Source: Falsochrobactrum shanghaiense
GTDB taxonomy: Bacteria > Pseudomonadota > Alphaproteobacteria > Rhizobiales > Rhizobiaceae
DNA length: 64,000 nt
Assembly (NCBI RefSeq): GCF_003149535.1
Contig: NZ_QGDB01000004.1
Span: 2,501-66,500 of the forward strand
Direction: 5' to 3'
Positions 54,105-62,122 of the stretch are shown piece after piece. Position 1 is the first letter of the stretch. Every line of letters starts with the position of its first letter. Under the pieces are notes generated by a model that did not search any database, was not told where the DNA came from, and saw nothing but the letters and a program-made list of their open reading frames with translations. The position numbers and the translations under genes were made by a program.

Positions 54105-55862
54105 ATGAGCGGCGAAAACAAGCGCAGTAAAGGAAGAGAGGACAAGCCTCTTCTTGCATTTTCAGATGCGCGTGATCGCGACCGCACGCAATCGGGCACG
54201 CCGCCATGGACGCCCCCGGCCACGCCGGAAGAGCGAGCCGCGTTTTTTCGCGACCATAAAGCCACCATGCCGCCGCATGACGATCATGACATTCAGGAAC
54301 TGAACCGGCGTATCGCCTCCGTCAGAAGAGAGCTGGAACGCAAGCTGGAGGAACAGGAACACGCACACTGGCGGCAGAACCGCGACGAGCGCCGGTTTGA
54401 GGAAGAAGATGTCGCGCCGCAGCCGGAAGTCGCGCGCAACAGGCATGTCAGCCCCGCAAGCGTGACACATCCCGATACGCAGAACGAGTGGAAGCCCTTG
54501 ATAGACCCTCGCGTGGTGGTCGACGTCCTCAAGGGATCGCGCCGACTGTTGATCGCAACGACACTTCTGGGCGGCATAGCGGCGGCGGCCTACGCAATGA
54601 CATTGCCGAAAACCTACGAGGCAACGACCGATCTTCTTGTCGATCCGCGCAATATCAAGACAGTCGGCACGGAACTGACGCCGGGGCCGCTCCCGACCGA
54701 CGCATCGCTGGCAATTGCCGAAAGTCAGGCGCGCATGATCGATTCGAGCAGCGTTCTGCTCAAGGTCATAGAACAGTCAGAACTGACCAAAGATCCCGAA
54801 TTCAACGGCAGTCTCGCCCCGGTCGGCATAGCCGGACTGATTGCGCAGATCAGAAGCCTGTTCAAACCGCAAACCGCCGCCGATGAACAGGCGCTTGAGA
54901 CCCGCGTTCTTTATAATCTCCATAAGAATCTTTTCATCGGGCGGGACGCCAAGACATTCATCTATTCCATCGGGGTGAAGACTTTAGACCCGCAAAAGTC
55001 GGCCGATCTCGCCAATACCATCAGCACGGTGTTTCAATCCGAACTTGCTTCTCTGAATTCGGATGCAGCGCGCCGCAATTCTGAAGAACTTGCGCAGCGG
55101 CTGAGCGAAATGCGCAGCGGCGTCGAGCAGGCAGAAAAAGCCGTCGCCGATTTTCGCGCCACACATGATCTTGTCGATGTGGATGGCAAGCTCATCAGCG
55201 ATAATGAGCTGACCCGTCTCAATGATCAGCTGACCAACCAGCGCAATGAAACCATGCGCCTTCAGGCGCGGGTGCAGGTGCTCAACTCCGCTACGCGCGA
55301 CAGCGTGGTTTCGGGTACGATGCCTGAAGACATGCGCTCCAATACATTGACCGCATTGCGTTCACAATTTGCCGCAGCCAATCAGGCCGCGAATGGAATG
55401 GCGACCCGCCTCGGCCCGCGCCACCCTCAACTGATGCAGTTGCAGTCGCAAAAACAGACGCTTCTCAACGATATAGATGCGGAATTGCGGCGCATTCGCG
55501 CATCCTTGCAGGTCGAAGTACAGCGCTCTGACCAGCAGGAAAAAGATCTCTCCGCCCGCCTGGCTCAACTCAAGTCACAGCAAGCCAACAGCAATGACGA
55601 CCGGGTCAGGCTGCGCGAGCTGCAACGCGAGGCGGAAACGCAGCGCTCCGTCTATGAGGCTTTCCTGCTGCGCGCGCGCGAAACAGAGGAGCAGGAGGGA
55701 ATCACGACGACCAATATTCGTGTGCTTTCCGAGGCCCGCCCCCCGCTTGATCCCTCCGGCCCCCCGCGCAAGTTGATCGTCCTGATGGGACTTGTTCTCG
55801 GCCTGCTAACCGGCCTTGGCATCGCAGTCGTCCGCAATTTCGGACGACTGGTCCGCTTTTGA
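54105..55862 (+). CDS. Wzz-type chain-length / polysaccharide co-polymerase without kinase domain
   Basis: 585 residues. A long polar, charged N-terminal part (about 1-140) precedes the first membrane helix (RRLLIATTLLGGIAAAAYAMT), the Wzz domain (TYEATTDLLVDPRNIKTVG), a long coiled coil (about 310-530) and a second helix (KLIVLMGLVLGLLTGLGIAVV). No Walker motifs follow, so it lacks the tyrosine kinase part seen in many homologues. It would set polymer length with the Wzy-like protein. The ATG at 54105 is used. Its 3' end overlaps the convergent GNAT gene by 57 bases. Confidence 0.88.
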   Translation: MSGENKRSKGREDKPLLAFSDARDRDRTQSGTPPWTPPATPEERAAFFRDHKATMPPHDDHDIQELNRRIASVRRELERKLEEQEHAHWRQNRDERRFEEEDVAPQPEVARNRHVSPASVTHPDTQNEWKPLIDPRVVVDVLKGSRRLLIATTLLGGIAAAAYAMTLPKTYEATTDLLVDPRNIKTVGTELTPGPLPTDASLAIAESQARMIDSSSVLLKVIEQSELTKDPEFNGSLAPVGIAGLIAQIRSLFKPQTAADEQALETRVLYNLHKNLFIGRDAKTFIYSIGVKTLDPQKSADLANTISTVFQSELASLNSDAARRNSEELAQRLSEMRSGVEQAEKAVADFRATHDLVDVDGKLISDNELTRLNDQLTNQRNETMRLQARVQVLNSATRDSVVSGTMPEDMRSNTLTALRSQFAAANQAANGMATRLGPRHPQLMQLQSQKQTLLNDIDAELRRIRASLQVEVQRSDQQEKDLSARLAQLKSQQANSNDDRVRLRELQREAETQRSVYEAFLLRARETEEQEGITTTNIRVLSEARPPLDPSGPPRKLIVLMGLVLGLLTGLGIAVVRNFGRLVRF

Positions 55863-56444
55863 GCGTATCCGATGCGGGCGGGCTTTTCCTGAAGCGCGCA
55901 ATATACCATGCGCGCCGTCGAGATGGCCGGGCATGATTTCGAGCGCCAGCAGGCGGTGTTTTTCATAGGGGCCGGGCATGGCCAGTTCGCCGGTCTTTTC
56001 CGCCGAAAAGCCGAAACGCGCATAATATTCCGGATCGCCGACCAGCAAAATGGCGGCGTGGCCAAGGCGCGCAGCCTCAGCAATGGCATGGCGCATCAAG
56101 GCGGAGCCGATGCCGCAACCTTCCATCGAGGGATCGACCGCGAGCGGGCCGAGCAGCAGCGCTGCCACCGGAGAACCCGACGCATCAAGCCCTGCCTGAA
56201 TGTTCCATAGCCGCACCGTGCCCACAAGCAAGCCTTCGGCACTTTGAGCAATCAGGGCAAGCCCTTTGGCGGGAAGGCGTCCACGGCGCAGTTTTTCGGA
56301 TGACTTGCGCCGCCGCCCGTCGCCCATGGCGCGGTCGAGCAGAGCTTCACGCGCACCCACATGGCGCGCATTTTCATCGGCAATCGCAAAAAGCGGTGCG
56401 AAGGCCGGCGCAATATTGTTCTCAATACCCAGAATTGCATTCAT
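55806..56444 (-). CDS. GNAT-family N-acetyltransferase
   Basis: 212 residues. The acetyl-CoA site is in LLLGPLAVDPSMEGCGIGSALMRHAI, followed by HAAILLVGDPEYYARFGFSAE, a pattern common in a group of predicted acetyltransferases next to amine genes. The ATG at 56444 is used. It may form a transcript with the decarboxylase upstream, but a strong hairpin lies between them. The substrate is unknown. Confidence 0.8.
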   Translation of the reverse strand: MNAILGIENNIAPAFAPLFAIADENARHVGAREALLDRAMGDGRRRKSSEKLRRGRLPAKGLALIAQSAEGLLVGTVRLWNIQAGLDASGSPVAALLLGPLAVDPSMEGCGIGSALMRHAIAEAARLGHAAILLVGDPEYYARFGFSAEKTGELAMPGPYEKHRLLALEIMPGHLDGAHGILRASGKARPHRIRSKADQSSEIADDCDAKAG

Positions 56445-56478
56445 AACGTCTGTCCCTGCAACCATGCAGCCGCAAATC

Positions 56479-56505
56479 CCGTCCGGCCCTTGCGGCGCCG
56501 GACGG
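56479..56505. terminator. Strong hairpin between decarboxylase and GNAT genes
   Basis: CCGTCCGGC (56479-56487) pairs perfectly with GCCGGACGG (56497-56505) across a 9-base loop. On the minus strand it is followed only by GATTTG, so it is a weak intrinsic terminator or a processing and stability element at the 3' end of the decarboxylase mRNA. Confidence 0.5.
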
Positions 56506-56537
56506 ATTGAGAATATCTCTTCGTTACGACGAAAAGA

Positions 56538-57671
56538 TCAGATGACGTAGGATCGCAGCGGCTCGAAGCCATTGAAGGCCACCGCCGAATAGGTCGTGGT
56601 GTAGGCACCCGTGCCTTCAATGAGCAGTTCGTCGCCAATGGTCAGCGAGATCGGCAGCGGATAGGGCGTCTTTTCATAAAGAACGTCCGCGCTATCGCAG
56701 GTCGGGCCAGCCAGAACGCAAGGCTCGGTTTCGCCGCCATCATGCGGCGTGACGATCTGGTAGCGGATCGCCTCATCCATGGTTTCGGCAAGACCGCCGA
56801 ATTTGCCGATGTCGAGATAGACCCAGCGCACATTGTCATTATCGGCCTTGCGCGAAACCAGCACGACTTCCGTCTTGATCACGCCCGCATTGCCGACCAT
56901 GCCGCGGCCCGGCTCGATGATGGTTTCGGGAATGCGGTTGCCGAAATGCTTTGACAGCGCATCGAAGATCGACATGCCATAGGCCTGTGCGGTCGGCACA
57001 TCCTTGAGATAGCGGGTCGGGAAACCGCCGCCCATATTGACCATGCGCAGCATGATGCCTTCGTCAGCCAGCGTGCGGAATACCGAAGCAGCATCGCCCA
57101 GCGCGCGATCCCAGGCGCTGAGGTCCGTCTGCTGCGAACCGACATGGAACGACACGCCATAGGCATCGAGGCCGAATACTTTTGCATGGCGCAGCACATC
57201 GACAGCCATCGCGGGAACGCAGCCGAATTTGCGCGACAGCGGCCATTCAGCGCCTTCACCATCGGTCAGAACGCGGCAGAACACGCGGGCGCCGGGGGCC
57301 GCACGGGCGACTTTTTCGACTTCCTCGACGCAATCAACCGCATAAAGGCGAATGCCCAGTTCGAAAGCGCGCGCAATATCGCGCTCTTTCTTGATGGTGT
57401 TGCCATAGGAGATGCGGTCGGGCGTGGCACCGGCGTCCAGCGCCATCTCGATTTCAGCCACCGAAGCCGTATCGAAGCAGGAGCCGAGCGAAGCCAGCAG
57501 ACGCAGGATTTCCGGTGCCGGATTTGCTTTCACCGCATAGAAGATGCGCGAGTAAGGCAGGGCCTTCTCAAAATTCTGATAGTTTTCGCGCACGACATCG
57601 GTATCGACGACGAGGCAAGGGCCATCGGGACGGCGGGTGTTGAGGAAATCAATAATGCGCTGCGTTGCCAT
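56538..57671 (-). CDS. Ornithine/lysine decarboxylase, PLP fold type III
   Basis: 377 residues of the alanine-racemase-fold decarboxylases that make putrescine (or cadaverine). PLP lysine is K48 in FYAVKANPAPE; catalytic Cys325 is in GPTCDSADVLYEK; the phosphate site is in MGGGFPTRY. Such enzymes in alphaproteobacteria act on ornithine, lysine or both, and sequence alone does not decide. The ATG has GGGAG before it. Upstream lies a long leader with a promoter at 58078-58106. Confidence 0.92.
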   Translation of the reverse strand: MATQRIIDFLNTRRPDGPCLVVDTDVVRENYQNFEKALPYSRIFYAVKANPAPEILRLLASLGSCFDTASVAEIEMALDAGATPDRISYGNTIKKERDIARAFELGIRLYAVDCVEEVEKVARAAPGARVFCRVLTDGEGAEWPLSRKFGCVPAMAVDVLRHAKVFGLDAYGVSFHVGSQQTDLSAWDRALGDAASVFRTLADEGIMLRMVNMGGGFPTRYLKDVPTAQAYGMSIFDALSKHFGNRIPETIIEPGRGMVGNAGVIKTEVVLVSRKADNDNVRWVYLDIGKFGGLAETMDEAIRYQIVTPHDGGETEPCVLAGPTCDSADVLYEKTPYPLPISLTIGDELLIEGTGAYTTTYSAVAFNGFEPLRSYVI

Positions 57672-58071
57672 GGTCGTTCTCCCACACGGCCTTTATCTGC
57701 CGTTTTTCAAAGGGGACAAAGTATGCACGAACGCCTTCGCCGTAAGACCAGCCTTTGGAGATGCTGAAATCACGCGAAAACTCATGCGGCGATGGAACGA
57801 CGCTTCACTCGCGTCATCCCGCTTTGTCTGCCTTGGATTGGAATTGGAGAACCGCATCCGCACTGCCGGCAATGAAGGTGTGCCTCTTCAGTAATCCCGA
57901 CTTTTGGACAGCCGGAAGACACTAGAAAGGCCCGCACCGTCGTTGCTTCAAGATGTCCTCGATCTGGCGGTTGGCCAACAGATCGACTGGAGCGGTTAGG
58001 TCCAGGTACCGTACCGGGTTCCTCACCATTCGAGGACCGGCGGACACCCACAGGCACGTGCGACTTTGGGC
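57672..58071 (-). ncRNA. Long 5' leader of the decarboxylase mRNA, candidate speF-type RNA element
   Basis: About 400 transcribed but untranslated bases are predicted between the promoter at 58078-58106 and the decarboxylase ATG. An RNA motif named speF is known upstream of alphaproteobacterial ornithine decarboxylases, so this is a natural candidate. On the transcript CCTC pairs with GAGG near the 5' side, GACGC pairs with GCGTC near 57800, and small basic reading frames exist. I could not fold or align it, so the family is inference. Confidence 0.5.
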
Positions 58072-58077
58072 AAGCGT

Positions 58078-58106
58078 GATATAAGCGCAAACGCCGATCC
58101 GTTCAA
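58078..58106 (-). promoter_or_regulatory. Sigma-70-type promoter of the decarboxylase leader
   Basis: On the minus strand TTGAAC (58106-58101) and TATATC (58083-58078) are separated by exactly 17 bases, an excellent housekeeping promoter match. Transcription would start near 58071. Confidence 0.65.
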
Positions 58107-58435
58107 TAAGAAATCCGGCCCCTCGCATGTTTATTTTTTTACGCGGGTTTTAGCACTGCAAGCTTGCCATTGTTCATTAGAAATGAAACAATTTCTGCTA
58201 AATCGGCCCTTTCCATGCGGCTTGATGGCGTAAACCTGGAGCAAGACGTGAACAATGAGTTTCTCTGCTTCCTGCGGCACCCTTGCCGCCAAGGCTGAAA
58301 TATCCTTGCGCGCGCAGCCGAAGTACCCACGCGGGCGCTTTTATCATCCTGGTGATGCACCGGGCGCTGGCATCCATCCTCGTTAAACGAATCACTCCCT
58401 ACCCGAAAATAACCTCCCATATGCAAGGCTAGATC
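58107..58435. other. Gap between decarboxylase promoter and lysR gene, with an inverted repeat
   Basis: No gene is seen in these 329 bases. An imperfect inverted repeat ATTGTTCATT/AATGAAACAAT (58169-58192) lies about 65 bases upstream of the decarboxylase promoter and 244 bases before lysR; it includes a T-N11-A form as in LysR sites. Either gene could be controlled from it. Confidence 0.4.
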
Positions 58436-59335
58436 ATGGACACACTGACACGCATGCGCGCATTCATCGATGTGGTCGAAGCGGAAGGCTTCTCTGCCGC
58501 CGCGCGCAAGATCGGACGCTCGAAGGCGCTGCTCTCCAAATATGTGCGTGAGCTCGAAGACGAACTGGGTGCGCGACTTCTCAACCGGACGACGCGGCAA
58601 TTTTCGCTGACCGAAGCGGGCCATACCTATTATCACCGCGCCATCGAAATTATCCGCGATATTGACGCATTGCAGGATGCGGTCAGCGAGACGAGCGCCA
58701 ATGCACGCGGGCGCGTCAAGCTCTCCGCACCGCGCACTTTTGCCGATGCGGTCATCGGGCAATCGCTGGTCGATTTCTGCCTCGCCCATCCGGAAATCGT
58801 ATTGGATGTGCGCCTTGACGACCGTTTCGTCGATCTGGTCGAGGAAGGCTTCGATCTGGCGATACGCATAACGCGCCTTCAGGATTCCTCCCTGATCGCC
58901 AAGCGGCTTGCTCCGTTCCATACGGTGCTATGCGGAGCGCCGGAACTGATCGCCCGCGTCGGAAAGCCAGAACGCCCCGAAGAATTGTCAGACAAGCCCT
59001 GCATCATCGACACCAATTCGCGCTCACGCAATAACTGGCATTTCCGCAACAGCGATGGTTCCATGATGACCGTCAATGTGCGCGGCCCCATCGAGATCAA
59101 CAGTCCTGTCGCCACCAAACAGGCCGCGATTGCCGGGCTTGGCTTCAGTTCACTTCCCGCCTTCATCGCCGAGGAAGAAATCGCGCGTGGCAGGCTGGTT
59201 TCCTGTCTGGAAGATTTCATCGTGAAAGACGGCGGGATCTATGTGGTTTATCCCCATCGCCGCTATCTGCCCGCCAAGACCCGCGCTTTGGTCGATTTCC
59301 TCACCAAATGGTTCAAGGAACGGGAAAAAGAGTAG
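58436..59335 (+). CDS. LysR-family transcriptional regulator
   Basis: 299 residues. The winged helix is at about 1-60 (FIDVVEAEGFSAAARKIGRSKALLSKYVRELEDELG), followed by a substrate-binding effector domain from about 90. It belongs to the CrgA-like group by its overall pattern. It diverges from the decarboxylase leader and is followed by the metal-export pair after 74 bases, so its target could be either. The effector is unknown. Confidence 0.9.
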   Translation: MDTLTRMRAFIDVVEAEGFSAAARKIGRSKALLSKYVRELEDELGARLLNRTTRQFSLTEAGHTYYHRAIEIIRDIDALQDAVSETSANARGRVKLSAPRTFADAVIGQSLVDFCLAHPEIVLDVRLDDRFVDLVEEGFDLAIRITRLQDSSLIAKRLAPFHTVLCGAPELIARVGKPERPEELSDKPCIIDTNSRSRNNWHFRNSDGSMMTVNVRGPIEINSPVATKQAAIAGLGFSSLPAFIAEEEIARGRLVSCLEDFIVKDGGIYVVYPHRRYLPAKTRALVDFLTKWFKEREKE

Positions 59336-59409
59336 GAACGGCATCGGGCATCCCATTTTTGCCGCCTTCGCGGCTATGGCTTGAATCCTGTCACCTGGGG
59401 ATCGGACGC

Positions 59410-60090
59410 ATGCGGAATTCGCCGTCACAACTGAAAATTCTTTCTCTGCTGCTTGGCGGCATTCTGGCAGCAATGGCGCCAACGGCAGCCAATGCGCATC
59501 CGCATGTTTTCGCCGATGCCCGGCTTGAGCTTACGGTCGCGCCGGATGGTACGGTTGAACAACTCGCCCATGTCTGGCGTTTTGACGATATTTTCTCTTC
59601 CACCGTGCTGATGGAATTCGACAAGAACGGCGATCTTCAACTCGACAAGAATGAATTGATCGACCTTTCGCATGTCATCAACAGTTCCATCGCCGAGTTC
59701 AAATATTTCCAGAGCGTGCTTGCCGATGGTCAGGAAGTGAAAATGGTCCGCCCCACCGATCTGGCGGCTGACTTCATCGACAATCGCCTGCTGATCGTCT
59801 TTTCCAGCAAGCCGGAAGAGCCGATCAAGCTTGAACCCGGCCACACGGTCAGCTTCGGCGTATATGATCCGACCTTCTATACCGCCATCGACTATGTGCA
59901 TGACAGCGATATGGTCGTCACCGGCTTGCCCAAACAATGTGCCCCGAAAGTGGTGCGTCCTGATCCCGATGAAGCCATAGCGCAAAATCAGGGAACGCTT
60001 ACGGAAGCGTTTTTCAGCGATCCGACCGGCAATGACATGTCGAAGATTTTCGCCACCCGTCTGGAGATAAATTGCACAGCCAAGGAATAG
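59410..60090 (+). CDS. DUF1007 periplasmic protein
   Basis: 226 residues with a signal peptide (about 1-29, ending AANA) then HPHVFADARLELTVAPDG, the DUF1007 start. DUF1007 proteins occur beside or fused to NicO-family metal exporters and probably handle metal in the periplasm. The ATG at 59410 is used; the upstream frame has no signal peptide. It precedes the NicO gene by 8 bases. Confidence 0.87.
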   Translation: MRNSPSQLKILSLLLGGILAAMAPTAANAHPHVFADARLELTVAPDGTVEQLAHVWRFDDIFSSTVLMEFDKNGDLQLDKNELIDLSHVINSSIAEFKYFQSVLADGQEVKMVRPTDLAADFIDNRLLIVFSSKPEEPIKLEPGHTVSFGVYDPTFYTAIDYVHDSDMVVTGLPKQCAPKVVRPDPDEAIAQNQGTLTEAFFSDPTGNDMSKIFATRLEINCTAKE

Positions 60091-60098
60091 TCAGATTG

Positions 60099-61178
60099 AT
60101 GAGAAGATCAGCCTGTTTCATTTTAACCGCCTGTCTTGTGATGCTGGCCGCCAATGCACTGGCGCAATCATCGCTCGGCATCGGGGCCAATGAAGTGGCC
60201 ATGAAGCCGACCGGCCCGTTCGCCCATCTCATTTTATGGATCAACGAACAGCAGCGCAGCTTCTATCTCGCCATGACCAATGCTCTCAGGGCAATGCGCG
60301 AGGATTCGTGGCAGGCGTGGGGTCTGATCAGCCTGTCTTTCATTTACGGGATTTTTCATGCTGCCGGTCCCGGCCACGGAAAGGCTGTCATATCGTCCTA
60401 TATGATCGCCAATGAGACGGCCCTGCGCCGCGGCATCATGCTCTCCTTCGTCTCGTCCATGTTGCAGGCCGTCGTCGCTATTGCCATTGTGGGCCTTGCA
60501 TGGCTGGTGCTGCGCGGCACCGGCATTTCCATGAACCAGACCGCGCGCTATATGGAAATTGCAAGCTTCGCGCTGGTGCTGTTTTTCGGCCTGTGGCTGC
60601 TTGTGCGCAAATTGCCGCTCCTGTTCAAAAAGCCGCAACCCGTCGCTGCCGTGGCTTTCACGACCGCGACCCCTGCAATTGCTTTTGCGGGCGAAAGCAG
60701 CATTTCACAGACAACACGCGCTGCCGCATCCAAAGGTACGGCACGGCTTCAATACAAACCTGCAAGCGCTGGCACCGACCATGTTTTTATTGGCGACGGT
60801 GAAGTCTGCACCGCCTGCGGCAGTGCACATATTGCCGACCCTTCGGCCCTTTCGGGGGAGTTTAGCTGGAAAGCCGCCTGGTCAGCCATTCTGGCGGTCG
60901 GCCTGCGGCCCTGTTCGGGCGCGCTGATCGTGCTCACCTTTTCGCTTCTCAACGGGATATTGATCGGCGGGCTGCTCTCGACCTTCGCAATGGCGTTCGG
61001 CACCTTCCTGACGGTGGCAGCCCTCGCCACATTGGCGGTGACGGCAAAAAATGCCGCTTTGCGATTTGCCGGACACAATGCTGCATCCGGCAGGCTCAAG
61101 GCGGCGATTGAAGTGGCGGCAGCACTTTTCATCACCTTGACCGGCGCATTGCTGCTCAGCGCGGCGTTGAGCTTTTAA
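60099..61178 (+). CDS. NicO/RcnA-family nickel/cobalt exporter-like membrane protein
   Basis: 359 residues with about six to seven helices. The NicO signature HAAGPGHGKAVISSYMIANET is near residue 90, and LRPCSGALIVLTFSLLNG is the second family motif. Between them is a soluble loop with CTACGSAHIAD, a possible metal site. It would move nickel or cobalt across the inner membrane. The ATG at 60099 is preferred; a TTG start 27 bases upstream overlaps DUF1007. It overlaps the convergent small gene by 4 bases. Confidence 0.85.
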   Translation: MRRSACFILTACLVMLAANALAQSSLGIGANEVAMKPTGPFAHLILWINEQQRSFYLAMTNALRAMREDSWQAWGLISLSFIYGIFHAAGPGHGKAVISSYMIANETALRRGIMLSFVSSMLQAVVAIAIVGLAWLVLRGTGISMNQTARYMEIASFALVLFFGLWLLVRKLPLLFKKPQPVAAVAFTTATPAIAFAGESSISQTTRAAASKGTARLQYKPASAGTDHVFIGDGEVCTACGSAHIADPSALSGEFSWKAAWSAILAVGLRPCSGALIVLTFSLLNGILIGGLLSTFAMAFGTFLTVAALATLAVTAKNAALRFAGHNAASGRLKAAIEVAAALFITLTGALLLSAALSF

Positions 61179-61384
61179 TCGCGCTTTTTCTGGCTACGGG
61201 CGCGCAGCCAGAAAATGGCGAAAAAACCAAGCACGAAGATAATGGGGAAAATGATGGCAAGCACCTGCGAATAACCACCCAGCGCCAGCATGATGGTGGG
61301 TACGAAATAACCCAGCACGCCAAAGCCCAGCAGGATAATGAATGCGGCCAGCGCGGCATTACCGCTTTTTTTCGTCTCAACCAT
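61175..61384 (-). CDS. Small membrane protein
   Basis: 69 residues with two hydrophobic helices (about 12-32, AALAAFIILLGFGVLGYFVP, and 38-57, VLAIIFPIIFVLGFFAIFWL) and a basic tail RARSQKKRD. The ATG at 61384 is preferred. Its start overlaps the end of the GNAT gene by 8 bases, so the two are likely co-translated. Function unknown. Confidence 0.65.
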   Translation of the reverse strand: MVETKKSGNAALAAFIILLGFGVLGYFVPTIMLALGGYSQVLAIIFPIIFVLGFFAIFWLRARSQKKRD

Positions 61385-62054
61385 GGGTGAAAAATTCCTC
61401 AAGCCGTTTGATCTGCTGCCCGTCTTCGGCAAAATTTTCCGGCGCAAGCCATGCCTGATAGGCTTTCTTCAGCGCAGGCCACTCGCTGTCGATGATGGAA
61501 AACCACGCCGTGTCACGGTTTTTGCCCTTGGCCACCATATGCTGGCGGAAAACGCCCTCGAACTGAAATCCGAAACGCTCCGCCGCGCGCTTTGATGGCG
61601 CATTATCATTATGGCACTTCCATTCATAGCGGCGATAGCCCAACCCATCAAAAACATATTGCATGAACAGAAATTGCGCTTCAGTGGCAGCAGGCTTGCG
61701 CGAGACGAGCGGCCCCCAATAGATGCTGCCGATCTCGATGACGCCATGCACCGGATCAATGCGCATGAGTGCCTGACGGCCAGCCACCTTGCCGCTCGCC
61801 TTGTCGATGACGGCAAAAAACAGCGGGTCGTTGCTTGCGGCGGCTTTTTCCAGCCATGGCTCAAGTTCTGCGCGGGTTGCAGGCGCAGGCTCAAAAAGCC
61901 AGGTAAAGCGCTGATCTGCATCCGCTACCGAAGACGCTGCGAAAAGACCATCGCCGTGTTTTTCCGCATCCAGCGGCTCCAGCCGCACATAGCGGCCTTC
62001 CAGCACTTTGCGTTCCGGTCGGGGGCGCGGCGTCCAGTCTTGCAAATCACTCAT
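61377..62054 (-). CDS. GNAT-family acetyltransferase, RimJ/RimL type
   Basis: 225 residues. RPRPERKVLEGRYVRLEPLDAEKHG at the start and YRRYEWKCHNDNAPSKRAAERFGFQFEGVFRQHM in the second half are typical of the RimJ/RimL-like group that acetylates proteins or small molecules. The ATG at 62054 has GGGAG six bases upstream; another in-frame ATG lies six bases before. It is upstream of the small membrane gene. Confidence 0.88.
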   Translation of the reverse strand: MSDLQDWTPRPRPERKVLEGRYVRLEPLDAEKHGDGLFAASSVADADQRFTWLFEPAPATRAELEPWLEKAAASNDPLFFAVIDKASGKVAGRQALMRIDPVHGVIEIGSIYWGPLVSRKPAATEAQFLFMQYVFDGLGYRRYEWKCHNDNAPSKRAAERFGFQFEGVFRQHMVAKGKNRDTAWFSIIDSEWPALKKAYQAWLAPENFAEDGQQIKRLEEFFTHG

Positions 62055-62122
62055 ATACATCTCCCATGTTCTCAAGACAGGAGCATAAAACCGCGCGAGC
62101 GGAAACCGGAAAGTTTTGCTTT

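Noticed and set aside
57922..58128. 68-residue frame in the decarboxylase leader
   Set aside because: Its ATG lies upstream of the predicted transcription start and no domain is seen; the region is better explained as untranslated leader.
58139..58921. 260-residue frame opposite lysR
   Set aside because: Antisense shadow of a clear LysR gene; composition mirrors the coding strand.
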